DNA of 64,000 nt from Ardenticatenales bacterium (GTDB taxonomy: Bacteria; Chloroflexota; Anaerolineae; Epilineales; Epilineaceae). The stretch spans positions 140,587-204,586 of the forward strand of contig JADYYS010000039.1 in the NCBI GenBank assembly GCA_020853525.1. The letters run 5' to 3'. This document shows, piece by piece, positions 53,571 through 60,552 of the stretch (position 1 is its first letter; every line of letters begins with the position of its first letter). A program made the position numbers and the translations under genes. Under the pieces are notes generated by a model that did no database searches, was not told the DNA's origin, and worked only from the letters and a program-made list of their open reading frames with translations.

Positions 53571-54281
53571 ATGAGCGTACGACCCCACTGGCCCTTCCCA
53601 GCCGTCTCGCTTCCACGTCCGCCGCACGGAATCGTCGGCGCCCCGCATGCCGGCGTCCCGCACCCCCACGCGCTCCGCGCCGCGTCCCGCCACACCGCCG
53701 TCTGGATCTCGCGGATCGCCTGCCCGACCGTCGTGGCCCTCGCGCTTCTCGTCCGCGTCGTCGACGGCTCGCCCGTGCCGCGGGCATGGGTGTGGGCGGT
53801 GATGTTCGCGCTGCCGGCCGTCGTCACGCCGGCGCTCGTCGTGGCCGCGCTCGTGCGCGCCGGCCGCGTCGTGGACCTCGACCTCTCGGACAGGCGGCAG
53901 CGACACCTACCGTTCGCCGTCGCCACGCTGTGCGCCGTCGCGTCCACCGCCGCCCTCGCAACCCTGGGCGGACCTGCCGCGCTTGTGACGTTCGGCATCG
54001 CGTGGAGCGCGCTGCTCGCGCTGCTCTGCGCGGTGACGCTGCGCTGGAAGATCAGCCTGCACGGCGCCGCGGCCGGCGCGGCCGCCGGAATGGCCCTCGC
54101 CGCCGGCGGGGCGATGGGCGGCACTGGCGGAACGTTCGGCGCCGACATCGCGCTCTGGCTCGCGTTGCCGCTCGCCGTCGGCTGGGCGCGCGTCGTGCTC
54201 CGGCGCCACACGCCGCGGCAGGTCGTCGCCGGGACGGCGGTCGGGGTGGCGGCGATCGTCCTGGCATCTCTGCCCTATTGA
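53571..54281 (+). CDS. PAP2-like integral membrane protein
   Basis: A 236-residue, about six-helix membrane protein. The last third (LRWKISLHGAAAGAAAGMALA, then GWARVVLRRHTPRQVVAG) resembles the C-terminal half of PAP2 phosphatases, where SGH and RxxxxxHxxxD supply catalysis. Here one His pair (LHG, RHTP) remains but the full catalytic set is not evident, so activity is doubtful. ATG 53571 has no ribosome binding site. TACGCT (53558-53563) ends seven bases before it, and CCGCCCATTAACC is duplicated just upstream. It precedes a GT4 glycosyltransferase by 57 bp and could act in the same lipid or glycan pathway. Confidence 0.72.
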   Translation: MSVRPHWPFPAVSLPRPPHGIVGAPHAGVPHPHALRAASRHTAVWISRIACPTVVALALLVRVVDGSPVPRAWVWAVMFALPAVVTPALVVAALVRAGRVVDLDLSDRRQRHLPFAVATLCAVASTAALATLGGPAALVTFGIAWSALLALLCAVTLRWKISLHGAAAGAAAGMALAAGGAMGGTGGTFGADIALWLALPLAVGWARVVLRRHTPRQVVAGTAVGVAAIVLASLPY

Positions 54282-54338
54282 CCGGTCGGCGCACCACTGG
54301 ACCGGGCAACGCACCACGGATCGGACGATTCCCACCCC

Positions 54339-55559
54339 ATGCGCATCGCGTTGTTCACCGAGGTCTTCCACCCCAAGATCGACGGCATCACCCACACGCT
54401 CGGCCACGTGCTCCGGCACCTCGAGGCCGTCGGCATTCCGGCGCTCGTCGTGACGCCGCGCATGCCCGGCCTGCCGGCGCGCTTCGCCGGCGCCGAGGTC
54501 GTCGGCCTGCCGGCGATGCCGTTCCCGCTCTACCCCGAGCTGCGCCTCTCCCCGCCTTGGCACAACATCGACACGGTCCTGGACGCGTTCGCGCCCGACG
54601 TGCTCCACATCGCCGGCCCCGTCGCCACCGGTCTGATCGGCATCCGCTACGGCCGACGGCGCGGCCTGCCGATGGTCATGAGCTACCACACCGACATCCC
54701 CGGCTTCGCCGCCCGCTGGGGCCACGGCTGGCTCGCGCCGACACTCTGGCGCCTCCTCAAGTGGGGCCACGGCCAGGCCGCGCTCAACCTCGCGCCCAGC
54801 CACACCACTGCCGCCGACCTCGTCGCCCACGGGTTCCCGAACGTCGCGATCTGGAGCCGCGGCGTCGACACCGACCTCTACGGCCCGCACCGCCGCCGCG
54901 CCGAGGTCCGCGCCGAGCTCTCCGGCGGCCACCCCGACGCCCCGCTCCTGGCCTACGTCGGCCGCCTGTCGGCCGAGAAGCGCATCGATTGGATCACCGC
55001 CGCCCTCGACGCCTGCCCCGAAGCGCGCCTGGCAATCGTCGGCGACGGCCCGGCGCGGCCGGTCCTCGAACGCGCCTTCGCCGGCCGCAACGTCGTCTTC
55101 ACCGGCTTCCGCTCCGGCATCCCGCTGGCCGAGGCCTACGCCGCCGCCGACGTCTTCGTGTTCCCCGGCGCCAACGAGACGCTCGGCAACGTCGTCCTGG
55201 AAGCGCTGGCCAGCGGCCTGCCCGTCGTCGTGCCGGACGCCGGCGGCGTGCTCGAGCACGTCCGGGACGGCATCACCGGCCGGCTGTTCCGCGCCGAGAG
55301 CCGCGCCAGCCTGGCCGCCGTCGTGCGCCAGCTGGTCGACGCGCCGAACGAACGCGCAAGACTGGCGGACGCGGCGAACGCGTACGCGCGGACGCGGGGG
55401 TGGGGGGCGGAGAACGCGCGGTTGGTGGGGTGGTACGAAGGGGTGGTGGCAGGGGGAGGTCAAGATTCGGAAGTCGGTGACGAGCGCCGGCGGCCTGCAA
55501 ACCCCTCCCGGCGCGCTGTCGCGCGCCTGTCCTCCCCAGCTGTCGCTGGAGAGGACTGA
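54339..55559 (+). CDS. GT4 family glycosyltransferase
   Basis: A 406-residue GT-B fold enzyme. The N-terminal acceptor half begins MRIALFTEVFHPKIDGITHT with a HTDIPG loop. The nucleotide-sugar half has YVGRLSAEKRID, GDGPARPVLE and the EX7E motif in NETLGNVVLEALASG. Closest in style are alpha-mannosyltransferases acting on diacylglycerol or phosphatidylinositol; the exact donor is not determined. The last 20 residues (from ANPSRRAVARLSSP) are encoded by the intergenic repeat at 55499, which also provides the TGA. The natural C-terminus was probably shorter or different before the repeat inserted. Confidence 0.92.
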   Translation: MRIALFTEVFHPKIDGITHTLGHVLRHLEAVGIPALVVTPRMPGLPARFAGAEVVGLPAMPFPLYPELRLSPPWHNIDTVLDAFAPDVLHIAGPVATGLIGIRYGRRRGLPMVMSYHTDIPGFAARWGHGWLAPTLWRLLKWGHGQAALNLAPSHTTAADLVAHGFPNVAIWSRGVDTDLYGPHRRRAEVRAELSGGHPDAPLLAYVGRLSAEKRIDWITAALDACPEARLAIVGDGPARPVLERAFAGRNVVFTGFRSGIPLAEAYAAADVFVFPGANETLGNVVLEALASGLPVVVPDAGGVLEHVRDGITGRLFRAESRASLAAVVRQLVDAPNERARLADAANAYARTRGWGAENARLVGWYEGVVAGGGQDSEVGDERRRPANPSRRAVARLSSPAVAGED

Positions 55560-55737
55560 CGTGTTGGGGTCGAAGGTGGATGCCGGCGCTGCCCAAGGAT
55601 CAAGGACACGACAGACCAGCGACCGGAACAGGCTGTGACACCTCGGCCCACACGCATTGCCTCAGCCCCTGAAGCATCCTTTCTCCACCTCCGGTGGGGA
55701 AAGGTGGCAGCGCCGAAGGCGCTGACGGATAGGGGTT
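55499..55737. repeat. Intergenic hairpin repeat, copy 2
   Basis: Ends match copy 1 (26544-26711): AAACCCCTCCCGGCG at the left and TAGGGGTT at the right. The same three hairpins are present: 55529-55556; the CCTTTCTCCACC...GGTGGGGAAAGG stem around 55678-55703; and CAGCGCC-GAA-GGCGCTG at 55708-55724. Between hairpins 1 and 2 the core differs in sequence and length (about 115 bp against 45 bp in copy 1). It gives stop codons to the GT4 gene (55557) and to the vWA gene on the other strand (55736-55738). Confidence 0.88.
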
Positions 55738-57130
55738 ACGGAGGCCCGATCAAACACCCCGCCCGCCAGATCACGTTGTTGAACAGCGGGTGGTATTGCA
55801 GTCCGCGGTTCTGCAGATCAAGACACGTCCGCGGCGGATTGTTCGGCAGCACCGGGCCCGGCACGTTCGGGTTCAGTGGGTACTGCCAGCCGTAGACCTT
55901 GGATGGGTCGGCGAGCGCGGCGTCGATGACGCTCTGCGGCACCTTGTTGCGCGTCACGCGGCACACGCATTGCGCGCCGGCAGGCGGTGGCGTAGCGGTC
56001 GGCGGGGGCGTCGGGGTGACCGGCGCGAGGACGAGGACGGACGGCACCGGGAAGAGCAGCGTCTGCCGCTTGCCGAAGCCGTCCGTGACGTCGGCGCGCG
56101 CCTCGACGTTCGTCGGGCGGGTGCCGGTTCGGGTGGGGCGGACGCGGTAGGTCAGCGTGAGCATCGGCGGCGGCATCGCCACGGACACCAGGCGCCACGT
56201 CAGCGTCCGGCCGTCCGGGCTGAGGGTCGGCTCGGCCGGCTGGCCGCTGCCCGGGATGAACGTCATGTCGGCCGGCAGCTCGTCGACGATGAACGCTTCC
56301 TTCATCAGCTCGGTGGCGCTGATCGTCCCGACGAGCTGCAGGTAGATCGCCTCGAGCTCGGCCGCCGTCGGCGAGCGGAAGTACTTGGTCGGGTCGCTGG
56401 CCATCTGGCGCAGGTTGGACTCGTCGATGTCGTTGCCCAGGCCGATCGTGTAGACCAGGATGCCGGCGGCGCGGACGTCGGCGACGACGCGGGGCAGGTC
56501 GGTGATCGGCGGCGAGCCGACGGAGTGACGGCCGTCCGTGAGGAAGATGATCACCGGCCGTGCGTCCGCCCGGCGCCCGGCGCTGGCGAGCATCTTTCGC
56601 CCTTCGTCCAGCCCGTCGACGAGGTTGGTGCCCGTGTCCGGCGAGATCCCGTCCACCGCCGCCTTGAGCGCGGCCTTGTCCGTGGACAGGAAGTGAACGG
56701 ACTCGGCCACGTCGTCGAACGCCACGATCCCGATCTGGATGAGGTTCGCGTCGGCCCGGTCGATGAAGTTCTTGGCCGCCGCGCGCGCCGCGACGAACTT
56801 GCCGGCGCTGAGCATCGAGCGCGAGCGGTCGATGACGAGGACGACGTCGGACTTGATCTCCCGCGCCGTGCAGCTGCCGGTGATGGACAGCGTGACCGTG
56901 ACCTCCTCGCCCAGCCAGATCCGCCCGGGCGCCGCCGTCTTGTCCACGGCCAAGCTGCACGAGTCCTGCTCCTGCCCTTTGACGGCGGCCGCATCGAACG
57001 CGGACAGCGTGGCGGTCAGCGCGCCGATAAGCGCGAGCGCACCGACGACGGCCAGCGCGCGGCGTCCCGGCCGATCGCCCGGCGTGTGACGCGGCGCGGC
57101 TCGGAACGGCGCACGGTCTGGAAAGTTCAT
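55736..57130 (-). CDS. Exported vWA domain protein, shorter relative of the propeller-vWA family
   Basis: A 464-residue protein. Signal anchor (about 24-46). Two-Cys strand module CSLAVDKTAAPGRIWLG...GSC. vWA with MIDAS DRSRS and TDGRHS. Post-vWA beta domain (VDELPADMTFIPGSG, GTRPTNVEARADVTDG, ending FPVPSVLVLAP). Pro/Thr linker. C-terminal 75 residues with CVC and CLD/GCL cysteines and no second vWA. Modules match the middle of the 38653 and 46056 proteins. ATG 57130 follows AGGA. The stop codon lies in the edge of the intergenic repeat. Confidence 0.87.
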   Translation of the reverse strand: MNFPDRAPFRAAPRHTPGDRPGRRALAVVGALALIGALTATLSAFDAAAVKGQEQDSCSLAVDKTAAPGRIWLGEEVTVTLSITGSCTAREIKSDVVLVIDRSRSMLSAGKFVAARAAAKNFIDRADANLIQIGIVAFDDVAESVHFLSTDKAALKAAVDGISPDTGTNLVDGLDEGRKMLASAGRRADARPVIIFLTDGRHSVGSPPITDLPRVVADVRAAGILVYTIGLGNDIDESNLRQMASDPTKYFRSPTAAELEAIYLQLVGTISATELMKEAFIVDELPADMTFIPGSGQPAEPTLSPDGRTLTWRLVSVAMPPPMLTLTYRVRPTRTGTRPTNVEARADVTDGFGKRQTLLFPVPSVLVLAPVTPTPPPTATPPPAGAQCVCRVTRNKVPQSVIDAALADPSKVYGWQYPLNPNVPGPVLPNNPPRTCLDLQNRGLQYHPLFNNVIWRAGCLIGPP

Positions 57131-57280
57131 GGCGGCATCCTGACGTTGCGATACGTTGAGATCGGAAGAGTCGATCGGACCCGGCCACCGAACGAACATC
57201 GGCCATCGAACGATCGGTGTCCAGCGGACCGTGCCGGCGCCACCGGCACGACGGGCTTAACGCCGCACGGGGCGTGAAGG

Positions 57281-57310
57281 TTGCCTCGGCCCCGACGCGT
57301 CCCTTAGGAT
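57281..57310 (+). promoter_or_regulatory. Candidate promoter abutting the start of the 57319 gene
   Basis: TTGCCT (57281-57286), 18 bases, then TAGGAT (57305-57310), ending eight bases before ATG 57319. This is the same geometry as the candidate at 34724-34752 and again suggests a leaderless transcript. Confidence 0.4.
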
Positions 57311-57318
57311 AGCGGGCG

Positions 57319-58458
57319 ATGGACCCTCGGTCGAAGCGCTCCGCGCCGGATGCACGCTCGATGCCCGCGCGGCTGCGCGCGCGCGTCCGCGCCGTCGGCG
57401 CCCGTCCACGCGGGCTGCGCCGGGCGTCGCGCTGGACCGCCTTGGCCGCCGCCGCCGCGTTCGCCTTCACGCCGGCCGCCGCGGCGCGCCTGCGCGACAT
57501 CCGCTTCGTCGTCGACGACTTCGAAGCCGCCGCCTGGCCCGACGCCGCCGTCTGGACGGTGCCCGCCGCCCCGGCGACGTGGCGCACCTCCGGCTGTCAG
57601 GCGCTCGGCGGGCGGCGCGCGCTCCGCGCGTTCGCTCCACCCGCAACATCGCCCGATGCGCCGTGCGATGCTGCCGTACCGCCCGGCGCATCGTCCACCG
57701 CCTTCCTGCACCTGGACCTCCAGGCCGCCGGCGCCGCCAACCGCCTCGAGCTTGGCTTCGACGTCTGGCTTCGCCTCGCTGCGGCGGAGGACGCCGGCCT
57801 CGTCGTCTGGCTCCACGTGCCCCGCCCCGGCGGCGGTGTCGACCGCGTGCCGATCTTCGGCGCCACCGGCGACACCGGCGCATGGGCGTCCCCGCAGCGC
57901 TACCTGGACCTGCGCAACCTCGTCGACGTCCGCAACCCGGCAGCCGTGTACGACCTGCGCGGCGCCGCCTGGACGATGGAATGGACGGCCGTCGCGCCGG
58001 CTGGCGCACCGTCCGGCGGCGGCGTTTTCCTGGACAACGTCGCCCTGACATGGGAGCCGGACCTGAGCTACCCGACGCCCACCGTCCGCCCGACGCTGCC
58101 CCCGACCGCCACCGTCCCCCGGCCGACGCCCATCCGCACCGCCACGCCCACCGATGAGCCCACGCCGACCGACGTCCCGCCGACGGACACGGCGACGCCG
58201 CCGGCCGGGCGCGCGTACCTGCCGCTGGTCCGTCACGATCCGCAGCCGACGGCGACGGCGACGGCCACCCAGACCGTGACCCCGACGGCGACATCGACCG
58301 CCGACCCGAACGGCACGCCGACGCCCCCCGCACCCGCGACGACTCCTGCCGACGAAACGCCACCGCCGTCGGCGACGCCCGGTCAATCGGCTATGCTATC
58401 ATCGCCAAAGCACGCCCCCGTAGCTCAGTGGACAGAGCAACTGGCTTCGAACCAGTAG
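57319..58458 (+). CDS. Exported beta-rich protein with Pro/Thr linkers; stop codon inside tRNA-Arg
   Basis: A 379-residue protein. A basic N-terminus and export segment (about 38-57) precede a domain of about 190 residues (DDFEAAAWPDAAVW, LHLDLQAAGAANRLELGFDVWLR, VFLDNVALTWE) that looks like a jelly-roll carbohydrate-binding fold. A Pro/Thr linker, GRAYLPLVRHDP (Tyr-Leu-Pro motif) and a second Pro/Thr linker follow. The last 15 residues (APVAQWTEQLASNQ) are tRNA-encoded, since the frame runs 45 bases into the tRNA-Arg gene before TAG. The genuine C-terminus may have been lost upstream of the tRNA. No enzymatic motif is visible. Confidence 0.8.
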   Translation: MDPRSKRSAPDARSMPARLRARVRAVGARPRGLRRASRWTALAAAAAFAFTPAAAARLRDIRFVVDDFEAAAWPDAAVWTVPAAPATWRTSGCQALGGRRALRAFAPPATSPDAPCDAAVPPGASSTAFLHLDLQAAGAANRLELGFDVWLRLAAAEDAGLVVWLHVPRPGGGVDRVPIFGATGDTGAWASPQRYLDLRNLVDVRNPAAVYDLRGAAWTMEWTAVAPAGAPSGGGVFLDNVALTWEPDLSYPTPTVRPTLPPTATVPRPTPIRTATPTDEPTPTDVPPTDTATPPAGRAYLPLVRHDPQPTATATATQTVTPTATSTADPNGTPTPPAPATTPADETPPPSATPGQSAMLSSPKHAPVAQWTEQLASNQ

Positions 58459-58486
58459 GTCGCACGTTCGAGCCGTGCCGGGGGTA
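58414..58486 (+). tRNA. tRNA-Arg (anticodon UCG)
   Basis: Full cloverleaf by eye. Acceptor GCCCCCG (58414-58420) pairs with CGGGGGT (58479-58485), with a G-U closing pair. D arm GCTC/GAGC, anticodon arm ACTGG/CCAGT around loop CTTCGAA (anticodon TCG at 58447-58449), five-base variable loop, T arm GCACG/CGTGC with TTCGAGC. CCA is not encoded. It reads CGN arginine codons. The 3' end of the upstream CDS overlaps its first 45 bases. Confidence 0.95.
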
Positions 58487-58494
58487 CACCATCA

Positions 58495-58525
58495 CGCGCC
58501 CGGACCGTCCAACGGTCCGGGCGCG
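58495..58525 (+). terminator. 14-bp perfect hairpin after tRNA-Arg
   Basis: CGCGCCCGGACCGT and its exact complement flank a CCA loop, beginning nine bases after the tRNA and followed by TCGTTAT. It is a strong candidate terminator, or a 3' processing structure, for the tRNA transcript. Confidence 0.8.
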
Positions 58526-58588
58526 TCGTTATCGTATGGTGGAGGTAAGGCCGGGTCCGATCGTTCGCCGAGCGGCGGAGCCGCGAAG

Positions 58589-60313
58589 CTACGCCACCGC
58601 CCCGAGCTCCGTCACCGTCCGCTCGATCAGCCCCACCGCCTCGCCCAGCGTCCCGGCGTCGAACGCGAAGCGCGCGCCGGCGGTGGCGAAGAGCTGCGGG
58701 AGCGTCGCCGTTCCACCCAGGCGCAGCGCCGAACGGTAGTCGGCCACGGCGCGCGGGTGGTCGGTGAGGCTGTTGCGCCAGACCTGGGCCGCGCCAAGCT
58801 GGGCGAGGCCGTACTCCACGTAGTAGAACGGCACGTTGAAGATGTGGAGCTTGCGGTGCCAGCCGGTGGCCATCACGTCATCCAAGCCGTCGAAGTCGAT
58901 CGCCGGGATGAAGCGCTGCACCAGGGCGCGCCACTGCGCGTCGCATGCGTCGGGCTCGGCGCCTTCGGGATGGGTGTAGGCCCATTGCTGGAACGCGTCG
59001 ACGACCGCCATGTACGGCCAGAACAGGATCGTGCTCTCGAGGTGCTCGATCCGCGCCCGGGCGGCGCCGCCGACATCGTAGAACCCGCCGTGGTCGGCGG
59101 TCAGGTACGGCGCCGCCAGCAGCTCCATCGCCATCGAGGCGACCTCGTTGAACTCCATCGGCGACTCGAGCTGCGGCGCGAACGGGAGATCGCTCGAGGC
59201 GAAGGCGTGGAACGCGTGGCCGGCCTCGTGGAGCATCGTCTGGACGTCGTCGTGCAGACCGACGGCGTTCATGAAGATGAACGGGCGCTTGGCCACCGGG
59301 AAGTACGTGCAATAGCCGCCGGGCGCCTTGCCTTTGCGGTTCTCGGCGTCCAGCAGGCCCTCGGCGATCATCGTTCGGTACTGGCCGCCGAGGCTCGGGT
59401 CCACCTTGTCCAGGATCGCGGCGCTCTTGTCCAAGAGCTCGCCGCCGTCCCGATAGGGCTTGAGGGGCTGCGTCCCCGGCATGTCGGCCGGTCGGCTGAA
59501 CTCGCCGTTCGTCAGGTCCCACGGGCGGAGCGCCGGAAGACCGAGCATCCGGGATCGGCGGTCGTAGATCCGCGTCGCGGCCGGGACGCAGACCGCCTCG
59601 ATGGCGTCGTGGAAGGTGGCGCAGTCCGCCGGGGTGTAATCGAACCGCTGCTTGGCCTGCCAGATATAGCTGCGGTAGTCCGGGTGGCCCGCGTTGGCGG
59701 CGATTCGCTGGCGCAGCGCGTGCAGCTCCCGCCAGAGGTCGTTCAGCGCGGACCGATCGGCCAACCGCCGCCGGCTCATCAGCTGCCACGCGGCTTCGCG
59801 CCGCGCGCGGTCCGTGCCGGCCAGCACCGGTCGGAGCTGCGGCAGCGGGATCTCCTTGCCTTCCCACTCGACGGTCTGCGCACCGATGATCTTGTCGTAG
59901 CGACTGCCGAGCTTCGACTCCTCGACGAGCAACGGCAGGTTCACGTCGCGAAAGAGGTCGGCCTCCGCCTTGAGGTTGCGCAGCGGCACGGCCAATCCCT
60001 CGAGCGACAGGCCCGACGCCAAGAGCTTGAGCTTGAGTTCCTGTTCGGCCGTGGCCGCCGGCGGGCGGATCTCGTCCAGATACCGGAAGAACGCCGCCTC
60101 GGCGACCGCGTCCGTCGTGTCCTGGGTGTGGGCCAGATGGCGCCGCGCACCCGTCTCATAGATGAGGAAGCTCAGCCGCGTCCAGTCCGCCAGCCAGGCC
60201 TCGAGGCTGCCGGCCGTGAGCGGACGTGCTGCCAGATCGGCATAGTACGGCGCAATCTGCGCCCAGGACCAGTCCTGAAACGCACGCACATCGGTGGGCA
60301 ATTGACTGAACAC
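58589..60313 (-). CDS. M3 family oligoendopeptidase
   Basis: A 574-residue zinc metallopeptidase. HEAGHAFHAF supplies HExxH, and the third ligand Glu lies in SPMEFNEVASMAMELL. Also present is FIFMNAVGLHDDVQTMLHEAGH, typical of the M3B oligoendopeptidase subgroup related to the uncharacterised 'M3 oligoendopeptidase' type rather than PepF. It is cytoplasmic with no signal peptide. GTG 60313 was chosen because GAGG lies seven bases before it; GTG 60319 is too close, and the longer frame to 60526 is Arg/Cys-rich shadow. It is clearly diverged from the pepF at 15677. Confidence 0.92.
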   Translation of the reverse strand: MFSQLPTDVRAFQDWSWAQIAPYYADLAARPLTAGSLEAWLADWTRLSFLIYETGARRHLAHTQDTTDAVAEAAFFRYLDEIRPPAATAEQELKLKLLASGLSLEGLAVPLRNLKAEADLFRDVNLPLLVEESKLGSRYDKIIGAQTVEWEGKEIPLPQLRPVLAGTDRARREAAWQLMSRRRLADRSALNDLWRELHALRQRIAANAGHPDYRSYIWQAKQRFDYTPADCATFHDAIEAVCVPAATRIYDRRSRMLGLPALRPWDLTNGEFSRPADMPGTQPLKPYRDGGELLDKSAAILDKVDPSLGGQYRTMIAEGLLDAENRKGKAPGGYCTYFPVAKRPFIFMNAVGLHDDVQTMLHEAGHAFHAFASSDLPFAPQLESPMEFNEVASMAMELLAAPYLTADHGGFYDVGGAARARIEHLESTILFWPYMAVVDAFQQWAYTHPEGAEPDACDAQWRALVQRFIPAIDFDGLDDVMATGWHRKLHIFNVPFYYVEYGLAQLGAAQVWRNSLTDHPRAVADYRSALRLGGTATLPQLFATAGARFAFDAGTLGEAVGLIERTVTELGAVA

Positions 60314-60517
60314 ACACACCCCTCTCGAGCGTCTCTCTCGGCACGCCTCGGCGAGCGGGCCCTGGGCGGTCCGTCCACCGCAGGCGAGGTGCCGACGCTG
60401 CCGTCGATCGCCCCCGCCGTACACGATCCGAGGCCGTGCACAACCCGGAAGGAACATTCTAGGGCAGGCGGACGGCCGGACAAAGTCGTTACGATCAAAT
60501 AGTAAACCAATCTTCTT

Positions 60518-60539
60518 CCGGCGCAAATCATAGCGCCGG
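60518..60539. terminator. 7-bp hairpin after the subtilisin gene
   Basis: CCGGCGC and GCGCCGG around AAATCATA, 14 bp past the stop at 60553 on the minus strand. The gap 60314-60552 has an AT-richer patch (60485-60530) and no gene. No U-run is present. Confidence 0.4.
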
Positions 60540-60552
60540 GCGCCTCAGTCCC

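Noticed and set aside
53571-54281. Functional PAP2 phosphatase
   Set aside because: Only part of the catalytic motif set is visible; called PAP2-like instead.
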